In this document: positions 1-7,724 of the stretch, piece by piece
Numbering within the stretch: the stretch's first letter is position 1
Layout: each line of letters opens with the position of its first letter
DNA from: Chryseobacterium foetidum
GTDB lineage: Bacteria > Bacteroidota > Bacteroidia > Flavobacteriales > Weeksellaceae
Assembly: GCF_025457425.1 (NCBI RefSeq)
Contig: NZ_JAMXIA010000001.1
Span: 930,001 to 994,000, forward strand
DNA length: 64,000 bases
Direction: 5' to 3'
Position numbers and translations under genes: made by a program
The notes under the pieces: generated by a model
Database searches by the model: none
Told to the model about the DNA's origin: nothing
The model's input: the letters and a program-made list of their open reading frames with translations, nothing else

Positions 1-1788
1 CATTCTCAAAGCATTTAGGCAACCTACTTTCGGGATGGCAACTTTGTAGAGATCAGGACGCTCTGTAATGGCTCTTCCTATTAAAATTCCACCAGCGCTG
101 GCTCCCGAAATTCCGAATTTATCTGATGAGGAGTATTTATTTTTAATTAAATATTCTGCGCAGGCATTAAAATCTTTCCATGTATTGGGTTTAGTCTCTT
201 TTTTACCGGCAAGATACCAGTCCTGTCCCTTTTCACCACCGCCGCGGATGTGTGCAAAAGCCATCACCACTCCCCGATTCAGTAAAGGTAAATATCTCGT
301 CGAAAAATAAGGTGTAGAAGAACTTCCGTAAGCACCGTAACCCTGCATGAATGCGATATTGCTGCCATCTTTTTTCAGTTTGGTTTTATCATACATAATG
401 CTCAGCGGAACCATTGCACCATCGTGGGAAGGAACTTCAATGTCCTCAAAAACAATATTTTCAAGATTAGGAAAATTGATATTCATGTTGAAAGGTCCTT
501 TTGAAAATTCCTTTTTGTCTATATCGTAGGTGTAAAAATTCAGCGGCATATTCCAGCCGAGATTGATTAAAGTGATTTCATTGGAATTTTTTGAAAGTGC
601 CGCAGCTTCTACATTTCCTTTTAAAGGTGTTGAAATTTTTGTGGTTTGTCCGGTCTTTAGATTACAATAATAGGGCTCAACCACCAATTCATTTTTAGTT
701 TTAAAATAAACGAGATAATCTTTCGATTGCGTCACTGAAGAGATTTTCCAGTCTTTGTCACCAGAGGCGATTTCTTTGGCGTTGCTGAAATCAGGTTTAG
801 AAAGCGAGGTTTTGATTAAGCGGAATTTTGAATTTCCTTTTGTTGTTAAAAGATAAACATCATTTCCCTGAACGAAAAAATCCCATATCTCATCTGCTTT
901 TGAACAGAAAGGCTTCCATTTTATTCTTTCATTATTCATCTCCGAAGCAGGCGCAAAATACAAATCTCTGTAATTTTCAACCGTTGATTTTCCTAAAAAT
1001 ATATAGGGAGAATTTTTAAAAGTATAAAAGTCAGGATATTCTGCAGGCAAAATATTGAGCTCAGGATACTTTTTTGAACTCGCCAGTAATAAATCTTTGG
1101 CATTATCTGTGCCTGTCACGTGAAGTTTTGTATTGGAATTCAGCCAAACTTCAGGGTCGTGCGTATCATAACTTTTAGCTTCACTGTAAATGATTTCAGT
1201 GGAACTTCCATCTGCAAAATTTCCGATGCTGTGCGGGATTGTATCGGGCAGAAACTTTCCTGTTGCCACATCCATCACCTTCACGTCGCCCAATTCTGAG
1301 CCTACTTCGCTAAGGTTAAAAATTACTCTTTTGCCATCGTCACTCACACTCACTTTATAATCCATCACTTTTCCGGGAATATAATTCTGTGGGTCGAATA
1401 AAAGAATTTCCTTTCCGTTTTTACCCTCTTTATAGTAAAATTTGATAACTGATTCTTCAGGCAAACGTTTTTTAAAAAAATATCTGCCGCCTTCCAATGC
1501 CTCGGGGGCATATTTCACAGACACTACTTTATCTAAATCTTTTAGTTCCTGCACAATTTTATTCTGATTCGGAATTTTTGAAAGCTCATTATTGGTAAAG
1601 TTTTCCTGAATTTTGAACCATTCCAGAACTTTTGGGTTTTTGATATCTTCAAGCCAGCGGTAGGAATCTTCAATTTTTGTCCCGAAATACGTGTCGGAAA
1701 CCAGTTCTTTTTTAGTTTCAGGATATTTGAGCTGACCGAAGGACAAAATGCTGATGAGCAAAACGCTCAGAGTAACAGATTTTTTCAT
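1..1788 (-). CDS. Prolyl oligopeptidase family serine peptidase (S9), 3' end outside the window
   Basis: The minus strand is open from the ATG at 1788 to the window edge (596 codons, no stop reached). The product starts with an export signal (about residues 1-18, ending near SFGQ). A beta-propeller-like region follows, then an alpha/beta-hydrolase domain with the nucleophile motif GASAGG close to the window edge. The N-terminal block with EDSYRWLED is typical of S9A prolyl oligopeptidases. The family cleaves short peptides after proline; the signal peptide places it in the periplasm or envelope. Full family length is near 700 residues, so about 100 residues with the catalytic Asp and His lie outside. 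It is probably monocistronic, since the next gene has its own terminator in between. Confidence 0.9.
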   Translation of the reverse strand, partial: MKKSVTLSVLLISILSFGQLKYPETKKELVSDTYFGTKIEDSYRWLEDIKNPKVLEWFKIQENFTNNELSKIPNQNKIVQELKDLDKVVSVKYAPEALEGGRYFFKKRLPEESVIKFYYKEGKNGKEILLFDPQNYIPGKVMDYKVSVSDDGKRVIFNLSEVGSELGDVKVMDVATGKFLPDTIPHSIGNFADGSSTEIIYSEAKSYDTHDPEVWLNSNTKLHVTGTDNAKDLLLASSKKYPELNILPAEYPDFYTFKNSPYIFLGKSTVENYRDLYFAPASEMNNERIKWKPFCSKADEIWDFFVQGNDVYLLTTKGNSKFRLIKTSLSKPDFSNAKEIASGDKDWKISSVTQSKDYLVYFKTKNELVVEPYYCNLKTGQTTKISTPLKGNVEAAALSKNSNEITLINLGWNMPLNFYTYDIDKKEFSKGPFNMNINFPNLENIVFEDIEVPSHDGAMVPLSIMYDKTKLKKDGSNIAFMQGYGAYGSSSTPYFSTRYLPLLNRGVVMAFAHIRGGGEKGQDWYLAGKKETKPNTWKDFNACAEYLIKNKYSSSDKFGISGASAGGILIGRAITERPDLYKVAIPKVGCLNALRM

Positions 1789-1991
1789 GATAATTAGTTT
1801 TTTGTTAATGATTAAATAGAAAAAACATCAACCTACACAAATATAAGAATTTGACAGTCAGACTTGTTAAAAATTTTAATCTTATCCGCCTTCTTCTTTA
1901 ACGGATAAATATTTAACCTTAAAAACAGAGCGGTTACGCAACATACCATTTATTTTATTTAAGACTTTTTATAAATGATTCGTGAAATAAA

Positions 1992-2018
1992 AAAACAGGC
2001 TTCAATGAAACCTGTTTT
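1992..2018 (-). terminator. Rho-independent terminator of the SDR gene
   Basis: An 8-bp stem (AAAACAGG/CCTGTTTT) is followed on the minus strand by a T-rich run. It lies 25 bases after the stop of the dehydrogenase gene. Confidence 0.75.
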
Positions 2019-2042
2019 CTATTTTAAATTTTAAATTAAATC

Positions 2043-2792
2043 TTAAACTGCAGTGTAACCGCCGTCAACAAGATAATAACCGCCAGTCATGAAAGAAGAT
2101 TTGTCGGAACTCAGGAAGAGAACCAATTCTGCAACTTCCTCCGGTTTTCCTAATCTTCCCATCGGATGTTTGGCAATTAGAGCATCTTTCATATCGCCAC
2201 TTGCACTTTCCAAAAGCGGAGTTTCGATGTAAGCGGGACCAACAGCGTTACAGCGTATGTTTTTCTGTCCGTATTCTGCGCCGATGTTTTTGGTTAAGCC
2301 TACCACAGCGTGTTTTGAAGTGGTGTATGCGGAAGAGAGCTGTGCGGCAACCGTTCCGTGAATGGAAGCGATATTGACGATTACGCCACCACCATTTTTC
2401 TCCATCTGCTGAAGCTGATATTTGCATCCGTAGAAAACACCGTCAAGATTTACATTCAGAACTTTTTTCCAGCTTTCGAGACTGTAATCTCCGGTCAGTG
2501 CCTGTTCGCCACCGATTCCGGCGTTGTTGCAGGCGATATCCAGTCTTCCGTAAATTTCAGCCGTTTTGCTGATCAGAGCTTCGACCTGTTCAGAATTTGA
2601 AGTGTCTGCCTTTACAAACGAAGCCTCGCCACCGTTTGATTTTATTTTTTCAACCGCCTGATTTCCGTGCTCTTCATTGATGTCTGAAACGACCACTTTT
2701 GCTCCTTCTTTTGCATACAACTCTGCAATGGCAAGGCCGATACCTGAACCGGCACCTGTTACCAATGCTACTTTATTGTCTAAAATTCCCAT
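2043..2792 (-). CDS. SDR-family NAD(P)-dependent oxidoreductase
   Basis: A classical short-chain dehydrogenase of 249 residues, the usual length. It shows the cofactor motif TGAGSGIG (residues 12-19), NNAG (about 89-92), the catalytic Ser at about 143, Y156 and K160 (YTTSK), and the C-terminal [11 protein letters not shown]. Asp37 after the second beta strand (VVVSDI) suggests preference for NAD over NADP. The substrate cannot be read from sequence; glucose 1-dehydrogenase-like and 3-oxoacyl-ACP-reductase-like names are both common for this group. It is a cytosolic enzyme with its own terminator, and nothing nearby points to a pathway. Confidence 0.92.
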   Translation of the reverse strand: MGILDNKVALVTGAGSGIGLAIAELYAKEGAKVVVSDINEEHGNQAVEKIKSNGGEASFVKADTSNSEQVEALISKTAEIYGRLDIACNNAGIGGEQALTGDYSLESWKKVLNVNLDGVFYGCKYQLQQMEKNGGGVIVNIASIHGTVAAQLSSAYTTSKHAVVGLTKNIGAEYGQKNIRCNAVGPAYIETPLLESASGDMKDALIAKHPMGRLGKPEEVAELVLFLSSDKSSFMTGGYYLVDGGYTAV

Positions 2793-2967
2793 TGTAATAA
2801 ATTTTGATTGATTTTTGAATAATTTGAATACTTAAATTTACGATAATTTCAGTTCATTGTTTCATTTTAAAACATTAAACTTTTATTAAAATTACGTTCC
2901 AAGTTTTATTCAAAAAAGATTCCGAAATCTATCAATATTTTGATTTTCAGGAATATTAAATAGTGGC

Positions 2968-3408
2968 CTAAAAAATTTGTAAAATTTTCTGAGCGACGTT
3001 ATTCAAACTGATGGTTTCTGATTCCGTTTTTCCATCCAAGACTTTTGCCAAGGGTGAATCGGGAGAAATACAGAAAATTTTGCTGCCGTTGAAGTCGATG
3101 TTCGAAAGAGAAACCGAAATGTAGAAAAGACCTTTATCCGTTTTTACCAAAGCTCCTTTTTCTGCTTTTAAAGAAGGTTTGGCAGACAAATTTTTAAGAA
3201 AATCTCTCTGTTTTAAGACTTCATTCAGCTGAATCTGGAGATTGTTGATTTCCTGCTGGAGCATTTCTCTTCCTGTTTCGTATTTGTCACCCATTGAACT
3301 TTTGGTATCGTTGCTTGAAGCGCGGGTTTCGGCAATTAGATTTTCCAAAGTCAGGATTTTTTCTGAGATTTTATCTTTTAGAATGTTTAGTATTTCTTCT
3401 TTTTTCAC
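2968..3408 (-). CDS. Small GreA/GreB-like coiled-coil protein
   Basis: A 146-residue protein. Residues 1-75 form a predicted coiled coil (heptad-like ILNILKDKISEKILTLENL, then EMLQQEINNLQIQL). The C-terminal half is a beta-rich domain containing IDFNGSKIFCISPDSPLAKVLDGK. That order, coiled coil then FKBP-like domain with a 'SPxSPLAxAL'-type strand, resembles transcript cleavage factors GreA/GreB and Rnk. It is shorter than GreA (about 158) and lacks a clear acidic tip signature. Members in related genomes are often misnamed 3-oxoacyl-ACP synthase. Role in RNA polymerase rescue is an inference. Confidence 0.65.
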   Translation of the reverse strand: MKKEEILNILKDKISEKILTLENLIAETRASSNDTKSSMGDKYETGREMLQQEINNLQIQLNEVLKQRDFLKNLSAKPSLKAEKGALVKTDKGLFYISVSLSNIDFNGSKIFCISPDSPLAKVLDGKTESETISLNNVAQKILQIF

Positions 3409-3521
3409 CTTGAAAGCAATCGTTAAATTTATAAATGAAATATGATTTAAAAAAGGATGATGATCAAAGTTTTTAAAATATTAAATTTCGGCTGAAGCCA
3501 ACTCTGACATCATAAAACAAA

Positions 3522-3539
3522 AGCGGGCTGAAGCCCGCT
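3522..3539 (-). terminator. Rho-independent terminator of the amylase gene; palindrome of a dispersed family
   Basis: AGCGGGCTGAAGCCCGCT is a GC-rich perfect hairpin. On the minus strand it is followed by TTTGTTTTATG and sits 30 bases after the GH13 stop. A related half (CGGCTGAAGCCA) lies about 30 bases away at 3489, which suggests a REP-like element used as terminator. Confidence 0.75.
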
Positions 3540-3569
3540 CCTATTGATATTTTAATTATTTATCTGATC

Positions 3570-4916
3570 TTACTTTTCAAAAACCGCAAAGTCCGAAACT
3601 TTAAAATTAAAATCTTTTCCATCACTGAAATCTCTTTTTGTCTTATCAAAAACATTTTTGAAAGTACCACTTAGATTTTCATCCTGAATAGAGAAATTCA
3701 CCGGCTCTTTTGAGAAATTTAAAACTACTAAAACCTCATCTTTATCATTCTTTCTAATATATGCCAAGATTTTATCACCCGCGGTTGTGTTGAGAAGATA
3801 GGTGGAAACTGCAGAATCTCCTCCTCGCAGCGCTGGGTTTGATGATTTTAAATTTAATAATGTTTTATAGAAATCAGCCATTTCATATTTTCCATTCCAC
3901 TCGATGACATCTTTTTCAAAAAACTCCAGTCTCTTCATGTTGGGAAGTTCCTGACCGGAATATAAAAGCGGAATACCGTTCCATGTTGCAGAAAAAACGG
4001 CCATTGGTTTGGTGATGTCGCCGTACTTTTCGAATTCGGTACCATTCCATGAATTTTCGTCATGATTCGTTGTAAACCACGCTCTCATCGATGCATCGCC
4101 GATTGCAGAATACTGTCTGAGCAAATCCGTCAGTTCACTGATAGGCTCATTTTTTTTATAGTAATCTTCAGATTTGTGCATCCACTTCCACGAGTAACTT
4201 GCGTCGAAAACTTTTCCGTAATCCGGATTTTCCAGTTCGTCGTACTCGCCGATGAAGAAAAGTGGTTTTATTTTTTCCACTTCCGGTCTTGCCTCTTCCC
4301 AGAAATCTACTTCTACCCAAGAAGCAAGATCACATCTGAAACCATCGATGCCTGTTTCTTTTACCCAGAATTTCATTGCATTGATCATTTCCTTTCTCAT
4401 CTCCTTGTTTTTATAATCAAGCTCGATGATATCATCCATTCCTGAGGCAATGTGAAATTTGCCATCCGGATCTTTTAAATAAAATTCGGGATGGTTTTTT
4501 GTCCAGACGTGATCCCAGCCGGTGTGATTGGCTACCCAGTCGATGATTACTTTAAAACCTAAACGGTGAGCTTCGTTGACCATGTGTTTGAAATCATCCA
4601 TGTTACCAAATTCAGGATTGATGGATGTATAATCCGCTGCTGCATACTGACTGCCAAGGCTGCCTTTTTTATTTTGCTGAGCAATAGGGGTGATGGGCAT
4701 AAACCACAGAGTTTTCACGCCCATATTTTTGAGGCGCGGCATTTCTTTTTCGAAGGCTCTGAAGGTTCCTTCTTTGGTGTACTGCCTTAAATTAACTTCG
4801 TAAATATTGGTCGTATGTTTCCAGTCTTGAGGTAAATTCATATTCTGAGTTATTTTTTGAGTGCCGCACGATAGCAATGTGCAACCAATCGTGAATGACA
4901 AAAGATATTTTTTCAT
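3570..4916 (-). CDS. Alpha-amylase family (GH13) lipoprotein
   Basis: A 448-residue glycoside hydrolase with a lipoprotein signal and lipobox LLSC (Cys17), so it is probably anchored in the envelope. The GH13 barrel motifs are present: DWVANHT (region I), GFRCDLAS with the nucleophile near D197 (region II), FIGEYDE with the acid/base near E225 (region III), and TTNHDEN with the third carboxylate near D287 (region IV). It acts on alpha-glucans or malto-oligosaccharides. The C-terminal 90 residues form a beta-sandwich typical of GH13 domain C. It stands alone rather than in a SusCD-type locus. Confidence 0.93.
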   Translation of the reverse strand: MKKYLLSFTIGCTLLSCGTQKITQNMNLPQDWKHTTNIYEVNLRQYTKEGTFRAFEKEMPRLKNMGVKTLWFMPITPIAQQNKKGSLGSQYAAADYTSINPEFGNMDDFKHMVNEAHRLGFKVIIDWVANHTGWDHVWTKNHPEFYLKDPDGKFHIASGMDDIIELDYKNKEMRKEMINAMKFWVKETGIDGFRCDLASWVEVDFWEEARPEVEKIKPLFFIGEYDELENPDYGKVFDASYSWKWMHKSEDYYKKNEPISELTDLLRQYSAIGDASMRAWFTTNHDENSWNGTEFEKYGDITKPMAVFSATWNGIPLLYSGQELPNMKRLEFFEKDVIEWNGKYEMADFYKTLLNLKSSNPALRGGDSAVSTYLLNTTAGDKILAYIRKNDKDEVLVVLNFSKEPVNFSIQDENLSGTFKNVFDKTKRDFSDGKDFNFKVSDFAVFEK

Positions 4917-5012
4917 CCTTATTCTTATTTCAACAAAAATAGGAATTGCTTCTTTAAGAAACGGTATTCCGCTGTGAAATTAATCTATGTTTTGCATTTT
5001 AAATAAAAGAAA

Positions 5013-5036
5013 AACCCCAAACTTTCGTCTGAGGTT
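5013..5036 (-). terminator. Rho-independent terminator after the acidic-tail protein gene
   Basis: A 7-bp stem (AACCTCA/TGGGGTT, one G-U pair) is followed on the minus strand by TTTTTCTTTTATTT. It lies 20 bases after the stop. Confidence 0.7.
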
Positions 5037-5054
5037 CTGTATTTTAAAAAAAAA

Positions 5055-5648
5055 TTATCTTTCGTCGTCCTGATCATCTTCATCGAACACATCGTCATTG
5101 TAGTCGTCTTCGTCTTCATCATCGAAGTTGTCATCGTCTTCGTCTGCAAAATTTCCTGTGGCCCCGAAGTCGTCATCGAAACCGAAATCATCATCCATTA
5201 TTGGTTTTGCTGCTTTTTTCTTGCCTCCACCCACTGCATTTTTCACAGGTGCTTTCAGCGGAGCATTTCCAAATCTGTAAGCAGTAAGCGGATAATTTAC
5301 CCCTTTTGTTTCTTCATTGATCTCTACCAACTCGCAGAAAAACTCCCAAAGATCAAGAAGACCGTACTGGAACTGGGCTTTATCGCCAATTTCTGCGAAG
5401 GCTTCGTCGATATAAATATCAGACATAATTTCGCCGTCACCATCATCACTCATATCTTCCAACGGAACACTTTTAATGACTGTACCGTCGCTCTCCAGCA
5501 TATTGAATGCAGAAAGCTCGTCACCCTGCAAATTGAAAGCACTTTTGATACCCAAATGTAAGTTCCAAAGCGTTTGTTTTCCCTTAACCTCGACGTCTCT
5601 GAAGACATCTTCTTTTGCATCTAAAATTACACGAATCTTGTAAACCAT
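5055..5648 (-). CDS. Plasmid pRiA4b ORF-3-like protein with a long acidic tail
   Basis: A 197-residue protein. Residues 1-110 resemble the pRiA4b ORF-3 fold, a small domain found alone or near mobile elements: it starts MVYKIRVILDAKEDVFRDVEV and includes WNLHLGIKSAF. The linker carries GGGKKKAAK. The last 50 residues are almost entirely Asp/Glu (DEDDDNFDDEDEDD-type), predicted disordered. No transposase is nearby, so the mobile link of the family does not seem to apply here. Function is unknown. The acidic tail could bind basic partners, which is only an inference. Confidence 0.75.
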   Translation of the reverse strand: MVYKIRVILDAKEDVFRDVEVKGKQTLWNLHLGIKSAFNLQGDELSAFNMLESDGTVIKSVPLEDMSDDGDGEIMSDIYIDEAFAEIGDKAQFQYGLLDLWEFFCELVEINEETKGVNYPLTAYRFGNAPLKAPVKNAVGGGKKKAAKPIMDDDFGFDDDFGATGNFADEDDDNFDDEDEDDYNDDVFDEDDQDDER

Positions 5649-5780
5649 ACCAACTTGAATTTCTTTTTTTTCTTTTACTACTTAATCTATTTCTGTTGCA
5701 AATATAAAATAAATGAAAGTGGACAAAAAAATTTTTCAGAATTTTTTAAAAGATTTTTTTTTCATACATTTTGAGCCGCA

Positions 5781-6812
5781 TTACTTCCCTTTTTCAAGCA
5801 TAAAACTGAATTTTGTGCCTTCAAGATAGACACTTTCTACAGTGATATTTTCGTTGTGTGCTTCTAAAATATGTTTTACGATCGCCAAACCGAGTCCGGA
5901 ACCGCCCTGTCTTCTGCTGCGGCTGGTCTCTACACGGTAAAATCTCTCGAAAATACGGGGAAGAAGTTCGGCTTTTATACCCATTCCGTTGTCGATCACT
6001 TCTACGAGTACTTTATTTTTGACCATGCTCGTTTTTACGATGACCCTTGCCTCCTGACGGTTGGCGTAATGAATGGCATTTGAAATTAAATTGATAAAAA
6101 CCTGTGATATTTTCCCTTTATCTGCATCCACAAAAATCTGCGTCTGCGGAGTCTGAATCTGAAGCGTCGTGTTGTGTTTTTCGGCTTCGAGGTCGAGTAA
6201 GTCGAAAATTTCTTTAATTAAAAGATTAATGTCGAATCTTGACACTGAAAGATTAATCTCGCCCGCTTCGAGCCTGTTGATCATATCAAGATCTTTTACA
6301 ATCGCAATAAGTCTTTCTACCGACTGATCAATTCGCTCCAGATATTTATCCCGAATGGCAAGATTTTCCACACCGCCGTCCAGCAAAGTTTCCACATAAC
6401 CCTGAATGGAAAAAAGCGGAGTTTTCAGCTCATGAGATACGTTTCCGATGTAATCTTTTCTGTAGCTCTCCATTTCTTTCATCAGATCTATTTCGCTCAC
6501 TTTTTTTTGATTTAAATCTGAAAATCTTTCACCCAATTCTTTCAATGTAAGATTATCCTGATCATCATACACCATTTCATCAGGAAGAATTTTAGAAATA
6601 TTCCTGATTTGTTTTTTGGCATAGGAATTAAAAAGCAATTCCAAAACGGTATAGTTAATGAGAAACATGATGATGATGCTCACCGCAATTCCTAAATTGA
6701 AAACCGAGGAGTTGGCGTAAACATCCTTTACAGAATCAAATAAAATAACAAGGATAAACATCACCAGTGTGATGAGAAATGAGGAGACGAGTGTGAGTCT
6801 GTAAAACTTCAA
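5781..6812 (-). CDS. Membrane sensor histidine kinase, PhoR-like
   Basis: A 343-residue kinase with two membrane segments (about residues 8-26 and 38-60) and only a short periplasmic loop. A HAMP/linker-like region follows, then the H box VSHELKTPL (phospho-acceptor H127) and the ATPase domain with NLISNAIHYA (N box), DNGMGIK (G1), ERFYRVE (F box) and GSGLGLAIVKH (G2). The tiny sensor loop suggests that it senses through a membrane partner or internally, as PhoR does. It lies 42 bases after the response regulator gene on the same strand, so the two form a two-component operon. Confidence 0.92.
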   Translation of the reverse strand: MKFYRLTLVSSFLITLVMFILVILFDSVKDVYANSSVFNLGIAVSIIIMFLINYTVLELLFNSYAKKQIRNISKILPDEMVYDDQDNLTLKELGERFSDLNQKKVSEIDLMKEMESYRKDYIGNVSHELKTPLFSIQGYVETLLDGGVENLAIRDKYLERIDQSVERLIAIVKDLDMINRLEAGEINLSVSRFDINLLIKEIFDLLDLEAEKHNTTLQIQTPQTQIFVDADKGKISQVFINLISNAIHYANRQEARVIVKTSMVKNKVLVEVIDNGMGIKAELLPRIFERFYRVETSRSRRQGGSGLGLAIVKHILEAHNENITVESVYLEGTKFSFMLEKGK

Positions 6813-6854
6813 TTTTACAAAATTTTAATTGTTTAGAAATTAAAGGTAATGAAT

Positions 6855-7538
6855 TTAACCCTGAACTATCAGTTTATAACCAATTCCTTTTAAAGTCTGA
6901 ATCGTATTGATTCCTAATTTTTCTCTAAGTCTTCTGATGTGCACATCGATCGTTCTTTCACCTACAATCACATCATTACCCCACACTTTCTCAAGAATCT
7001 CTTCTCTTTTGAAAACTTTTTCGGTGTTGGAAGCCAAAAGATAAAGAAGATCAAATTCTTTTTTAGGAAGCAGAAACTGCTGTCCGCCTTTTGACACTCT
7101 GAAATTGTCTTTATCGATAATTAAATCCCCTATTTCTATCTGCTTTGAAGTATCAGAAACCTGAGAGGTCAGTTGCAGCAAGGCATTAACTTTAGAAATA
7201 AGAATTTTCGGTTTGATCAGCTTCACGATGTAATCGTTTGCACCTGCCTGAAATCCTGCGAGCTGAGAGAACTCTTCGCTTCTTGCTGATAAAAAGACGA
7301 TCAGCGTTTTCTGAAGTTCTTTAATTTTGCGAAGTTCCTGACAGGTTTCAATACCGTCTTTCTCGGGCATCATCACATCAAGAAGAATAAGATCCGGAAC
7401 AATTTCCTTTGCCTTATCAATTCCTTCGTTACCGTTTGTAGCGGTGTAGATATCGTAACCTTCTTTTTCCAGATTGTAAGAAAGTATCTCCAGGATATCC
7501 ATTTCATCGTCAATTAAGAGGATCTTTTTTGAGTTCAT
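6855..7538 (-). CDS. OmpR/PhoB-family response regulator
   Basis: The receiver domain starts MNSKKILLIDDEMD with the acidic pair at D10/D11 and phospho-acceptor D54 (LLDVMMPEKDG). The DNA-binding winged helix has KREEILEKVWG and VDVHIRRLREKLG (the usual TIDVHIRRLR signature). I chose the ATG at 7538 (227 residues, the family norm); the frame is open to an ATG at 7598, which would add 20 residues without homology. Oddity: the conserved Lys-Pro of the receiver (normally KP) reads K106-L107. The gene is divergent from a TonB-dependent receptor, and repeat pairs at 7600-7648 lie between them. Phosphate control is likely but inferred. Confidence 0.92.
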   Translation of the reverse strand: MNSKKILLIDDEMDILEILSYNLEKEGYDIYTATNGNEGIDKAKEIVPDLILLDVMMPEKDGIETCQELRKIKELQKTLIVFLSARSEEFSQLAGFQAGANDYIVKLIKPKILISKVNALLQLTSQVSDTSKQIEIGDLIIDKDNFRVSKGGQQFLLPKKEFDLLYLLASNTEKVFKREEILEKVWGNDVIVGERTIDVHIRRLREKLGINTIQTLKGIGYKLIVQG

Positions 7539-7599
7539 TTTTGAATTTTGCTGGTCAAAGTTAATCATTTTTAAATCACATGTTAATGTTGGTGTCATC

Positions 7600-7648
7600 G
7601 TTCACATAAAGTTAACAATAATTATCGAATGGTAACATTTCGTTAAAG
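7600..7648. promoter_or_regulatory. Pho-box-like direct-repeat pairs in the divergent promoter region
   Basis: Two pairs of 7-mers spaced 11 bp apart: GTTCACA (7600) with GTTAACA (7611), and GGTAACA (7631) with GTTAAAG (7642), each separated by four A/T-rich bases. PhoB-family regulators bind 7-mers with 11-bp spacing. The site lies between the response regulator and the TonB receptor, so it may serve both. A weak -7 box (TTCCTTTG, 7692-7699) follows on the plus strand. Confidence 0.5.
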
Positions 7649-7724
7649 AAAATTTAAATTTAACTAAACCAAAGCAGGCATAATTGTTTAGTTCCTTTGC
7701 ACCGAAGAAATTAGTAAAAAAGAA

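Noticed and set aside
4985..5194. Minus frame rich in Met and Thr opposite register of the acidic protein
   Set aside because: It is the shifted reading of the GAT/GAA-rich acidic tail; the 5055-5648 frame has the domain.
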